From positions 19,782-83,781 of the forward strand of contig JAJZTA010000011.1 in NCBI GenBank assembly GCA_021849295.1: a stretch of 64,000 nucleotides of DNA. Reading direction: 5' to 3'. The notes under the pieces are model-generated. The model saw nothing but the letters and a program-made list of their open reading frames with translations, had not been told where the DNA came from and made no database searches. Made by a program: the position numbers and the translations under genes. Origin of the DNA: Pseudomonadota bacterium. Its GTDB lineage: Bacteria > Pseudomonadota > Alphaproteobacteria > Micavibrionales > UBA2020. How positions within the stretch are numbered: the stretch's first letter is position 1; each line of letters begins with the position of its first letter. This document shows, piece by piece, positions 45,302 to 54,190 of this stretch.

Positions 45302-47446
45302 CTATTTCTCATACTCGTTCGCCAGTTTCTGCACGGAGACATAGTCCGTCTTACCCGTTCCTAAAACCGGCACCGTTCCCACTTGCTTGATCTTGCGCGG
45401 CACCATCAGCTCCGGAATGCCTTTGTCGCGGGCATGCTGCAGCAGCGCCTCCATCTCCACATGCTGACAACTGGTCACCAGCACCAGCGCCTCGCCCTTT
45501 TTGGCGTCGGCGATGGCGACGACGGCGTGGCGCTCCTGCGGATAGACGGCGGCTGCGATGCCTTCCGCCACCGTGAGCGACACCATTTCACCCGCGATCT
45601 TGGCAAAGCGCTTGGCGCGGCCTTTGATGGAAACATACCCGTCTTCGTCCAGCGCGACGATGTCGCCCGTGTCATACCATTCCTCCGGCGGCGGGGCAAG
45701 AACGCCCGGATTTTCCACCCGCAGATAGCCCATCATGATATTCGGCCCTTTGACCGAAAGTCTGCCGCCTTCCTCCACGCCCGGCACGAGATCCAATTTG
45801 TGTTCTATTCCCGGCATCAGGCGGCCGACGGTGCCCGCCTTATATTGCATCGGCGTATTTGTCGCCAGCACTGGCGATGTTTCCGTTGCGCCGTAGCCTT
45901 CGAAGATGCGCACGCCGTATTTTTCAGCATAGAGCCGGCGCGTTTCGTCTTTCAGCTTTTCCGCGCCAGCGAAGACATAGCGCAGAGCGTAAAAATCGTA
46001 AGGATGCGCGAAACGCGCATAACCGGAAAGGAACGTGTCGGTGCCGAACATGATGGTCGCGTTGGTATCGTAAACCAGTTCCGGCACGATACGGTAATGG
46101 AGCGGCGACGGATAGAAAAAGACCTGTATGCCGGAGAGCAGCGGCAAAATCGTTCCCGCCGTCAGGCCGAAGGAATGAAACACCGGCAGCGCATTGAAAA
46201 TCCGGTCGGTCGGGCCGAAATCGACGCGGGCGGAAAGCTGAAAGCGGTTAGCCTGAATGTTTATGTGGCTCAGGACCACGCCTTTTGGCGTGCCTTCCGA
46301 ACCCGACGTGAACAGAACGACGGCGGCCTCGTCCGGTTTGCGGCTGGAAATTTTATCGTAATAAGTCTGCGGGAAGAATGACGCCGCAAAGCCTTTGATC
46401 TTATCGACAAGGCCGGTTGTCTACCGCATATCCTCTAGGTATGCAAGGCGTACGCCGGATTTTTCCATCTCGTCGGCGAGCGGCTTTAACTTTGCCGCCT
46501 CGATAAAGCGGCGCGAGGTTATCACGGTTTTGATTTGCGCCGCCGTGCAGGCCGCCAGCACGCTCTTTACGCCCGTAGAGTAGTTGATCATGACGGGCAC
46601 GCGCCCGAAGGCCTGTAGCGCGCAAAAGGCGGCGATCGTTCCCGTCATATTCGGCAGCATCAGGCCGGTATATTCGCCGGATCGGGTGAAGGCGGCGGCA
46701 TGCCCGCCGAGGATGAAGCTGCGGCGGATCAATTGCCGATAGGAGAGCGGCTTGCGCTCGACATCGACGATAATGGGATGCCCGCTGCCATGAATGACTT
46801 CCGCGTCCAGTACGCTTTGAAACAGGGTTTTGCGGTAATCCGAACTTTCGAAGATCATGTCGGTCATGACATCGTAAAGCTTTTTGCCCATCAGCGCGCG
46901 GCGGGCACGGCCATGCACATCTTCCGCCGCCTGCAGCTTGCGCGGCTGCAAAATGCGGATAGTGATTTTCGGGAACCAGTGCAGGCGCACTTTGCCGCGC
47001 AGGCGCGACAATGGCGTATATTGCGCCCCGTCGAGACGGACGGGAACGATTTGCGCGTCAGCACGGTCGGCGATCATGCCCGGACCCTCGTAAATCTTCA
47101 TTAAAGAGCCGGTGACAGTGATGCGCCCTTCGGGAAAGATGACGGCGCGGCCGCCTTTTTTGAGTTCGGCGATCAGCCCTTTGGTCGCGATGGGGTTGGT
47201 CGGATCGAGAGGGAAAGTGTTAGCGATGCTCAAAAACGGCCTTATCCATTTCTGCTGCGCGATAAAGGTGTTGACGGCAAAGAGCGGCTTGCCCGGCAGA
47301 TAGAGCGCCAGTAGCGCCGCGTCTAAAAACGACAGGTGGTTGGCGACGATCAGCGCGCGCGGGCCGGCAAGCTCGAGATTTTCCAGCCCGTCGATCTCGA
47401 CGCGGTAAAGCTTTTGCAAAACGAAGCGCAGAAATTCTTTAAGCAT
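45302..47446 (-). pseudogene. aas: Aas: acyltransferase/acyl-ACP synthetase split by an in-frame TAG
   Basis: Reading through one TAG at 46421-46423 gives a continuous 714-residue protein, the size of E. coli Aas. The N-terminal acyltransferase half has NHLSFLDAA (HxxxxD) and FPEGR. The C-terminal half is an AMP-forming acyl-ACP synthetase with FTSGSEGTPKG, FEGYGATETSP, YDTGD and KRFAKIAGEM. No in-frame ATG, GTG or TTG lies between the TAG and the ATP-binding loop, so independent restart would lose that motif. Aas recycles lysophosphatidylethanolamine at the inner membrane. It overlaps the lplT stop by one base (TAATG), as in the E. coli lplT-aas operon. Confidence 0.8.
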
Positions 47447-48744
47447 TACGCAACTCCTTTCGCCGCGCGCCTCTTGTGGACAAGGCGCTTTGTCAAAAAT
47501 GCCGCGGGAATATTCGCAAGGCCGATCAGCAGGAATATCTCCGTCACGCCGATATTCATTTTCAAAAGGCCTATAGTTACGATCGACCCCGTCACCATGA
47601 AAAACGCGTTCATGATGTTATTGACAGCGATGGTACGCGAGCGGAAACTCTCCTCGCAGCGCGTCTGCATGATGGCGTATAGAGGAACGATATAAATGCC
47701 GCCGAAGACGGACACACCGAGCAGACTCCCCAGCAACGGCCAGTTTCCCGGTCTTGGGACGAATTGCGTCAGACTGACCAGTGCGCCGTGCATTGCATGA
47801 TGCGGCGTCGCCAGCCAGAGCAGGAAAATGCACGCCGTCATGCCGAACGCGCCTGCGGGCACGTAAACGCCGCTGATCTCGCCCTTCAGCAGTTTGTTGC
47901 AGATCAGCGAGCCGAAGGCGATACCGAGCGAAAAAAGCGTGAGAAACAGCGTGACGACATTCTGATTCGCATGCAGCGCCGTGCTGGCATAGGTCGGAAA
48001 CTGCGTGATAAAAATCGACCCCACCAGCCAGAACCATGAAATGCCGATGATGGAGAGGAATACATCCTTCTCCTTGTACGCATGCCGGGTCAGACGCCAT
48101 GTCTCGGCCGGAAAATTGAGGTTCACTTTAAGATGCGGCGTGCTGCTCGACGCGGGAGGCACGCCGAGGCTTGCCGCCCAGCCGCAGGTCGCAACCGCCA
48201 GAATCATCGCGGAGACGATAACCACGCCATGCGGGACAAGGATCAGCGTCGCTCCCGCAATAGTACCGAGCAAAACAGCTATAAACGTGCCTGCCTCAAC
48301 CAGTGCGTTGCCGCCGACAATCTCGCCCGCTTCCAGATGCTGCGGCAGAATACTGTATTTCAACGGACCGAAAAACGCCGCCTGCACGCCCGCGCAGAAA
48401 AGAACCGCCAGCAGCATATAATAGTTCTCGGTAGCGAAGCCGAGCGCCGCCAGCGCCATAAACGGAATTTCGGTGAAGCGGACGATGCGGATCATCCGGC
48501 CCTTGTCGACCTTGTCGGCCAGCTGCCCCGCCGTCGCCGAAAAGAGAAAGAACGGCAAAACGAAAATTCCCGTGCCCGCCGTCACGATCATCTTCGGCTG
48601 AAACCCCGCGATCAATCCCGCGTGATAGGTGGCGAGAATGCCGATGGCGCTTTTGAAGGCGTTGTCGTTGAACGCGCCGAAAAATTGCGTGACGAACAGC
48701 GGTAAAAAACGGCGGGTTTTGAGCAGTGTGAATTGCGAAGACAT
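47446..48744 (-). CDS. lplT: Lysophospholipid transporter LplT-like (MFS)
   Basis: 432 residues, twelve helices. The start FLPLFVTQFFGAFNDNAFKS is diagnostic for this family, and FSATAGQLADKVDKGRMIR is the major-facilitator loop 2-3 motif. LplT flips lyso-phospholipids across the inner membrane so that Aas can reacylate them. It is directly upstream of aas with an AAAGGAG for the next start. Loss of Aas would leave LplT without its usual partner. Confidence 0.92.
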   Translation of the reverse strand: MSSQFTLLKTRRFLPLFVTQFFGAFNDNAFKSAIGILATYHAGLIAGFQPKMIVTAGTGIFVLPFFLFSATAGQLADKVDKGRMIRIVRFTEIPFMALAALGFATENYYMLLAVLFCAGVQAAFFGPLKYSILPQHLEAGEIVGGNALVEAGTFIAVLLGTIAGATLILVPHGVVIVSAMILAVATCGWAASLGVPPASSSTPHLKVNLNFPAETWRLTRHAYKEKDVFLSIIGISWFWLVGSIFITQFPTYASTALHANQNVVTLFLTLFSLGIAFGSLICNKLLKGEISGVYVPAGAFGMTACIFLLWLATPHHAMHGALVSLTQFVPRPGNWPLLGSLLGVSVFGGIYIVPLYAIMQTRCEESFRSRTIAVNNIMNAFFMVTGSIVTIGLLKMNIGVTEIFLLIGLANIPAAFLTKRLVHKRRAAKGVA

Positions 48745-48750
48745 CTTTCT

Positions 48751-51339
48751 TTAAGCCTTTTCGACGATAAAACGCGTGTAGAACCAGCTCAAGGCCAGCA
48801 GGCTCAGGCCCAGCCCGAAGAACGACGCGACCCTGAGAAGACCCTGCAGCGCGGATGCGTCGTAGAGAAAGACCTTGCACACGACAAGGATCATCAGGGC
48901 GAGCGCCACGACGCGCATGGTTTTGTTGCGCTTCAGCGTGCCGTAGAACAGCAGACCGATGGCCATGCCCATCCATGCGACGGAATAGGCGTAGATCTCG
49001 GCATTGGAGGTGAGCCCCCTTGCCAGATCCGCGCCGTGGAAGGCCTGCCGCACTTCGAGCGAGACAAGGATGAAACCGAGTGCGAACATGACGAAGCGCA
49101 GCATTTTTCCCCAATTGCCGGCTTGCGATGCTTCCGGTAACAGCCACACCGTCGCAGCCAGCAACGGGATTGGGGCGCCGTAATTCAGCAGCAGGCTGTT
49201 GAGCAACGGCACGCCGCCGACGTTCTGGCTGGCGTCGAACAACGGGTTGTAAACGAAGACATCCAGCACGCCGAGCCGGAACACGGCCAGCGCCACCAGC
49301 GCGTTTCCCGCCTGCACGAACGACTTCCGCGCCAGCTCGCGCCCCGCATAGAGGCAGAAGGCGGCATAGATGAAAATCACATCCGTCAGGACGCCGCGCT
49401 CGGTAAAGTCGACGGAAATATGCAGGGGGCTCTGCCCCGGATGCAGCATCCGGTACACAAAGAAATGCGCGCCCGCGCCGAACAGCATCACGGCGGCAAT
49501 CTCCAGCCTGTGCGGCAGACTGCCGTCCTCCTTTTGGCGCAGAAACGTGGCGGCAGAAAGAAACAGGGCCGCGGGCAAAGCCAGCTGCACCAGCGGATGC
49601 CACAGGACCGGCGTGCCCGTGCCGTAGCCGCTGCCGAAAACAATGACATTAAGGGCCAGCGCCAGCTTGAACACCATCAGCACGCCATAAACGCAAGCCA
49701 GCACGGCCGCCAGCTTTCTGAACACTTTCAGGCCGGAGCGCGCATTGATCCAGCCAAGCGCCAGCACTTCGCCCGCGATCGCCAGCGGCAGAAACATATG
49801 CTCCAACTCCAGCGCGAGGCAGGTGGAGATAAAGGCCGTCGCCGTCGCCGCATAAAGGCCGACTACAAAGTCTTTATGCGCATGGTCGTCGGGGATATCC
49901 TTGTGCAGTTTCATCGCAACGAGGGATGCGACCGCGCCCAGAGCCAGCGCCAGCATGCCCCAGAAATGCGGCCCCGATGCAAAATGCAGCGTATTATACA
50001 GCTTGTCGTAGCCGATAAGATAAAACAGCAGGCTGGATCCCGTCGCAAGACCGCTCCACAGACGCGGCGTGGAGGTGCGGGATTGCAGAAAATATCCGCT
50101 CAAGGCATAGAGCGCGCCGAAGGCGACGAGCGTCAGACCCAGCCTTTCCGGCGCGGCGGCCAGTCCCGCGAGAACGGCCGCGCTTGCCGTCAGGGCGAGC
50201 GGCGGAGCAAAGCCGTAGAGTCTATTGTTGAACCGCGCCATGACGATACCGCCCGCGGAAAGCAGCCAGAGCATCCCGAGCGAGAGGCCGTCGAACCCCG
50301 TCTTGTATCCCAACAGGCACATCAGAAAGACGCTGCCGCCCGCCGTCAGCCACGAGAAATATTTCGGCGCAGGGCCCTTTTCTGCTTCATCGCCTTGCGG
50401 GCGCAGCAGCAGCACGGCGGTTGCGGCCAGCGCGAGGAGGAAAAGGCCGGGCCATATAGCGTCCGCCACAATAAAAGCCCCGCTGAAAATCCAGAACGAG
50501 AACCACAGAAACGCAGCCAGCACAAGCAGCATGCCCAGTATCCACCATTTGCGGCGGCTGATCACGATCATGAATCCGAGGCAGACGGCATAAAGATAGG
50601 CGAATAACATCGGCGCCGAAGGATGGGGCGAACCCATGATCGCGGGGGTGAGGAAACCGCCTGCCATGCCCAGCAGCGCGACCGGCGCGCCGTACCACAG
50701 CGACAGCAGAACGGCGAGCGCCGTCACCACGGTCATGCCCGCGAAGCCCGCCACCGGCGAGATCAATCCGTAAAGGTTGGTCGCCGCAAACAGACAGAAG
50801 TAAAGGTCGGCAACGGCCGCGCCTGCGAGAGACTGGGCGATGCGCACGTTGTCGGCGATTTTTTTGCTGTTCATGATAATCCACGCGGCGGCGATGCCGG
50901 CAATCCCCGCCAGCAGGCCGAGACCCACGCGCACAGCGGGATTGAGCCAGCCCGCGTCAATCGAATATCTGACGAAATAAAATCCGGCGAATGCCAGGGC
51001 GATGCCGCCGATCCAGACCGGCAGACGCGTGCCGAACTGCATTTCGAATCCGCGCTTGGGTGCCGGCGCGTTGGCCGCCGCGGGAGAAGGTGATGATGCG
51101 GCGGGCGCGGTGGTGTGCGGAATATAAGTATACTGCGCGGCGGATTTTTTCGGCGGCGCGGCGGGTTGCGGCTCCGGATTTTCCAAAGGGGCCGCCGCCG
51201 CGGCGCCTGCCTCTTGCGGGTTTTTCAGCGCGCGCACCTCGTCCTTCAGGCGCTTCACGTCCCATTCGATATTTTTCAAGTCCGAGCGCAGGACCAACAG
51301 AAAAATGAAGACGACGATCAGGAACAGTGCTTCAATCAT
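48751..51339 (-). CDS. Large DUF2339 membrane protein
   Basis: 862 residues. A single N-terminal helix (ALFLIVVFIFLLVL) and a short coiled coil (VKRLKDEVRALK) lead into a Pro/Ala linker, then about 25 membrane helices starting near residue 105 with GTRLPVWIGGIALAFAGFYF, the DUF2339 signature. GAPVALLGMAGGFLTPAIMG is another conserved element. Function of DUF2339 is unknown. It faces a divergent TetR regulator whose operators lie between them; it lies seven bases upstream of lplT on the same strand. Confidence 0.88.
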   Translation of the reverse strand: MIEALFLIVVFIFLLVLRSDLKNIEWDVKRLKDEVRALKNPQEAGAAAAAPLENPEPQPAAPPKKSAAQYTYIPHTTAPAASSPSPAAANAPAPKRGFEMQFGTRLPVWIGGIALAFAGFYFVRYSIDAGWLNPAVRVGLGLLAGIAGIAAAWIIMNSKKIADNVRIAQSLAGAAVADLYFCLFAATNLYGLISPVAGFAGMTVVTALAVLLSLWYGAPVALLGMAGGFLTPAIMGSPHPSAPMLFAYLYAVCLGFMIVISRRKWWILGMLLVLAAFLWFSFWIFSGAFIVADAIWPGLFLLALAATAVLLLRPQGDEAEKGPAPKYFSWLTAGGSVFLMCLLGYKTGFDGLSLGMLWLLSAGGIVMARFNNRLYGFAPPLALTASAAVLAGLAAAPERLGLTLVAFGALYALSGYFLQSRTSTPRLWSGLATGSSLLFYLIGYDKLYNTLHFASGPHFWGMLALALGAVASLVAMKLHKDIPDDHAHKDFVVGLYAATATAFISTCLALELEHMFLPLAIAGEVLALGWINARSGLKVFRKLAAVLACVYGVLMVFKLALALNVIVFGSGYGTGTPVLWHPLVQLALPAALFLSAATFLRQKEDGSLPHRLEIAAVMLFGAGAHFFVYRMLHPGQSPLHISVDFTERGVLTDVIFIYAAFCLYAGRELARKSFVQAGNALVALAVFRLGVLDVFVYNPLFDASQNVGGVPLLNSLLLNYGAPIPLLAATVWLLPEASQAGNWGKMLRFVMFALGFILVSLEVRQAFHGADLARGLTSNAEIYAYSVAWMGMAIGLLFYGTLKRNKTMRVVALALMILVVCKVFLYDASALQGLLRVASFFGLGLSLLALSWFYTRFIVEKA

Positions 51340-51371
51340 GTTGTCCTCCCGCTCTTCCGGTCAGATTCATC

Positions 51372-51400
51372 TTGACTATACCTTCATCCTACCATAATAT
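51372..51400 (+). promoter_or_regulatory. Candidate promoter of the TetR gene
   Basis: TTGACT (51372-51377), exactly 17 bases, and TAATAT (51395-51400). The -10 overlaps the first palindromic operator, which would allow autorepression. Confidence 0.7.
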
Positions 51401-51437
51401 TGAACAGTGTTCAATATTAATTATACACTGTATAATT
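51396..51437. promoter_or_regulatory. Two tandem perfect palindromes, probable TetR operators
   Basis: The first, AATATTGAACA-G-TGTTCAATATT (51396-51418), is an exact 11-base inverted repeat around one base. The second, AATTATACA-C-TGTATAATT (51419-51437), is an exact 9-base inverted repeat. Both share the core ACA-N-TGT, and their centres are 21 bases apart, two helical turns. They lie between the divergent DUF2339 and TetR genes. Confidence 0.8.
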
Positions 51438-51449
51438 AAGAGAGGCGCC

Positions 51450-52025
51450 ATGGCCCGCAGGTCCGATCATAGCAGACAAGAGTTAACGGAGCTTGCACTT
51501 GATAAATCTCTTGAGATCATTGATGAAAAAGGACTTTCCGGATTCAGCGCCCGTGCCGTGGCGGAGCGCATGGGCTATACCGTCGGCACGCTTTACAACG
51601 TCTTCGGCAGCTATGACGGGCTGATCTTCCGCGTCAATGCCCGCATTCTCGATGCCTGGCACGCCGCGCTCGCGGCGGGGCTGCATAAAACGAAAAAAGA
51701 CAAAATGCGCTATCTCGCTTACGCCTATCTCGATTTCGCCGGACGCCACTACAACCGCTGGACGACGCTGTTCGAATTCCATGCCAAATCGTCGCCGCCG
51801 GACTGGTACCGCGACAGGATCGACCGCCATTTCAGGCTGATCGAGGAAACGCTCCTCGCCCGCACGCAGGATCCGCATCAAAACCGCCGTCGCGCCAAGG
51901 TGCTGTGGGCGAGCATTCACGGCATATGTATTCTCGCGCTCGGCGGCAAGCTGGACGTTGTCGGCTCGGACAGTGCCAAGACCCTGATCGACGACCTGCT
52001 TGAAAACTACCTCGGCGCGGCATGA
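51450..52025 (+). CDS. TetR-family transcriptional regulator
   Basis: 191 residues from ATG 51450. Helix-turn-helix in the N-terminal third: GLSGFSARAVAERMGYTVGT then LYNVFGSYDGL. The C-terminal part (residues ~95-185) resembles WHG-type TetR ligand domains (ASIHGICILALGGKLDV). Two palindromes immediately upstream suggest self-regulation and control of the divergent DUF2339-lplT-aas genes. Ligand unknown. Confidence 0.9.
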   Translation: MARRSDHSRQELTELALDKSLEIIDEKGLSGFSARAVAERMGYTVGTLYNVFGSYDGLIFRVNARILDAWHAALAAGLHKTKKDKMRYLAYAYLDFAGRHYNRWTTLFEFHAKSSPPDWYRDRIDRHFRLIEETLLARTQDPHQNRRRAKVLWASIHGICILALGGKLDVVGSDSAKTLIDDLLENYLGAA

Positions 52026-52132
52026 CCGTTTATTGGAGAGCCGCGCCGCGAATATGCGTCCTCTTTACCTGTTTTTAATAAAACCGCTTTAAATTCGAAA
52101 ATGGCGCATTTTTTAAAAAGAAGGTTTTTTAA

Positions 52133-53431
52133 ATGGACTATACCAACCACCGCAAAGTCACCGGATTTTCCGGCAATGAAATCTACTGCCTGAAACAACT
52201 CGGCTACAAGCCGGGGCCTCTGTGCATCGGCAACAACGTCATGTCGCTCGGCGTGGTGCGCGGCTTCGGTGCCGGCCTTTCGACGCTCGCCGGCGGCGAG
52301 ATAACCGAAATCACGCAACTGATTTATAAGGGACGCAAGAACGCCTACGAGCGCATGCTCGCCGAATCCCGCCAGAACGACGGCACGGCCGTGGCGGGAA
52401 TTACCTTCGACCTTGTCAATCACGGCACCAACATGGAGTTTCTGACCTTCGGCTCCACGGTCTGGAAAGATCCGGAGCAAAGCGGCGCGGATCCGGCCTT
52501 CACCTCCTATTCCGACGCGCAGCAGCTTTACTGCCAGATCGACTCAGGCTTCGCGCCGCACAACTTCGTGTTCGGCAACATCGCCTACTCCATCGGCGTC
52601 GGCGGCGGGATCAAGGGCTTCCTGCGCGGGATGAAACGCGGCGAAGTGCCGCAATTCACCGAAATTTTCGACAAGACGCGGCATCTGGCGCTGCACCGCA
52701 TCAAAACCGAAGCCAAACAGGCGGGCGCGAATGCCGTCGTCGGCATCAAGACGACCATCACCCCGGTGCTCGGCACGCAGGAAATGCTGATGATGGGCAC
52801 GGCCGCGACGCATCCTGCCTTGACCGCCTATGCCAACGATCCCGTGACCTCTTCGCTGACCAACGAGGAAATGTGGAACCTCGTGCATATCGGCTATCTG
52901 CCGATCAGCCTGGTCATGGGCGTTTCGGTTTACGCGCTCGGTTTCACCTCCGGCCTTCTCGCGGCCGGAAAAACCATCGCCGGCGGCGAGGTCAGCACGC
53001 TGACGGAACTGCTCTACGAGGCGCGCGAAAAAGCCTTCGCCCGCACCGAAAAGGCCGCGGACGACTGCGGCGCGGACGAGATCGTCGGCGTCAAGACCTA
53101 CGTCTACGACATAAGCGGCGGACTGGTCGAAATTCTCGCCATCGGCACGGCGGTCAAAAAATTCAACGGCGTGACGACCAAGCACGACACGCTGCCGCCG
53201 CAGGCCATCATCCGGAACGCGGAGACGTTCGTGCAGGCGACGCAGGCCACGGACGTCCGCGGCGGCAGGGCAAGCAAGGCTTCGGCGCGGGCCCCTCGCC
53301 GTTATCGGCACTATCATTCTGATCATCTTTTACGTCTGGCTCGCAATACACAACGCCGGGCCGCCCCCAAATCATTAAGCCATGCAAGAAGGTTGCGAAT
53401 ACGAGAAAGAAGAAGACGCGGCGCTGCATAA
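52133..53431 (+). CDS. Protein with three YbjQ-like domains, 3' end apparently frameshifted
   Basis: 432 residues as read. Three YbjQ/DUF74-type units follow one another at about 15-117, 130-232 and 245-352; each has a (V/I)xSLG-like strand, a Gly-rich loop, a (L/F)TE(I/L)xxx(A/K)R helix and a closing strand ending (G)T(A/T)AV or GSTV. YbjQ domains form pentamers and are called putative heavy-metal-binding. From ~375 the sequence becomes a very basic tail overlapping the next gene by 50 bases. In another frame the same DNA (about 53290-53378) encodes PLAVIGTIILIIFYVWLAIH then a stop just before the next ATG. I infer a one-base shift near 53240-53290 and a true C-terminal membrane anchor. Confidence 0.7.
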   Translation: MDYTNHRKVTGFSGNEIYCLKQLGYKPGPLCIGNNVMSLGVVRGFGAGLSTLAGGEITEITQLIYKGRKNAYERMLAESRQNDGTAVAGITFDLVNHGTNMEFLTFGSTVWKDPEQSGADPAFTSYSDAQQLYCQIDSGFAPHNFVFGNIAYSIGVGGGIKGFLRGMKRGEVPQFTEIFDKTRHLALHRIKTEAKQAGANAVVGIKTTITPVLGTQEMLMMGTAATHPALTAYANDPVTSSLTNEEMWNLVHIGYLPISLVMGVSVYALGFTSGLLAAGKTIAGGEVSTLTELLYEAREKAFARTEKAADDCGADEIVGVKTYVYDISGGLVEILAIGTAVKKFNGVTTKHDTLPPQAIIRNAETFVQATQATDVRGGRASKASARAPRRYRHYHSDHLLRLARNTQRRAAPKSLSHARRLRIRERRRRGAA

Positions 53432-54185
53432 GCCTTCCAAGCTGAAGGGGCTGGTGTGGATCGCGGCGGCGTGCCTGTTCGCCGTCCTTCTGGCCGGCGG
53501 GGTCGCACCGCTCGCGCATGCCATTCCCTGGAGCTGGGAGCAGGCGCTCTCCCGCACGCTGCCGTCGCAGACGGGGGAATCCTGCCACCCCGACAGGGCG
53601 GAACGGCAAGCCCTGCAGCAACTGGTGCGCCGGCTTTACCCGATCGAGCCGGGAGATAACAAATTTTCCATTCAGGTCCGAATCGTCAAAAGCCGCGTCG
53701 TCAACGCCTATGCCACGCTGGGCGGGAATATCTACGTCGATTCCGCCCTGCTGGCCCATGCCCGCTCGCCGGAAGAACTGGCCGGCGTTCTCGCGCACGA
53801 GATCGGCCATGTCAGCAACCGCCACATCATGCAGGGCTTTATCATCAATCTGTTCACCGGTGCGGGGCTGCAGATGATTTTCTCGGACAGCTCCGCCAAA
53901 AACGTCACGGACTTCTTTTTAAGAATGACGTTCAGCCGCCGCGAGGAAGCGCAGGCCGATGCCGCGGGTCTGCACCGCCTGCAAGTCGCGCATATCAGCA
54001 ACGACGGGTTCAAGGACTTTTTCGAGCGCATGGGAAAATCAGGACTTGCCGATAAATTCCTCTCTGATCACCCCGCCAATCAGGAGCGCATCGACATGGT
54101 GAACGACTACGATAACACGGATACGCGCCCCGCCCTCTCCGCGGCGGAATGGAAAGTTCTGAAAGGCTATTGCAAAGGACGCTGA
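53382..54185 (+). CDS. M48-family membrane metalloprotease
   Basis: 267 residues. A transmembrane helix at ~24-45, then HEIGH (His 139, Glu 140, His 143) and the third-ligand segment REEAQADAAG around 195. The M48 group (BepA/LoiP/HtpX-like) works on envelope proteins; the active site should be periplasmic. It directly follows the triple-YbjQ gene, five bases after that gene's probable real stop, so the two likely act together. Confidence 0.9.
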   Translation: MQEGCEYEKEEDAALHKPSKLKGLVWIAAACLFAVLLAGGVAPLAHAIPWSWEQALSRTLPSQTGESCHPDRAERQALQQLVRRLYPIEPGDNKFSIQVRIVKSRVVNAYATLGGNIYVDSALLAHARSPEELAGVLAHEIGHVSNRHIMQGFIINLFTGAGLQMIFSDSSAKNVTDFFLRMTFSRREEAQADAAGLHRLQVAHISNDGFKDFFERMGKSGLADKFLSDHPANQERIDMVNDYDNTDTRPALSAAEWKVLKGYCKGR

Positions 54186-54190
54186 GCTTT

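Noticed and set aside
45088..46423. Possible reassignment of TAG to an amino acid, from two in-frame TAG codons
   Set aside because: Several intact genes in the window end in TAG at a sensible position (six-cysteine protein, ArnT-like protein, 7217 gene, doxDA), so TAG is a working stop.
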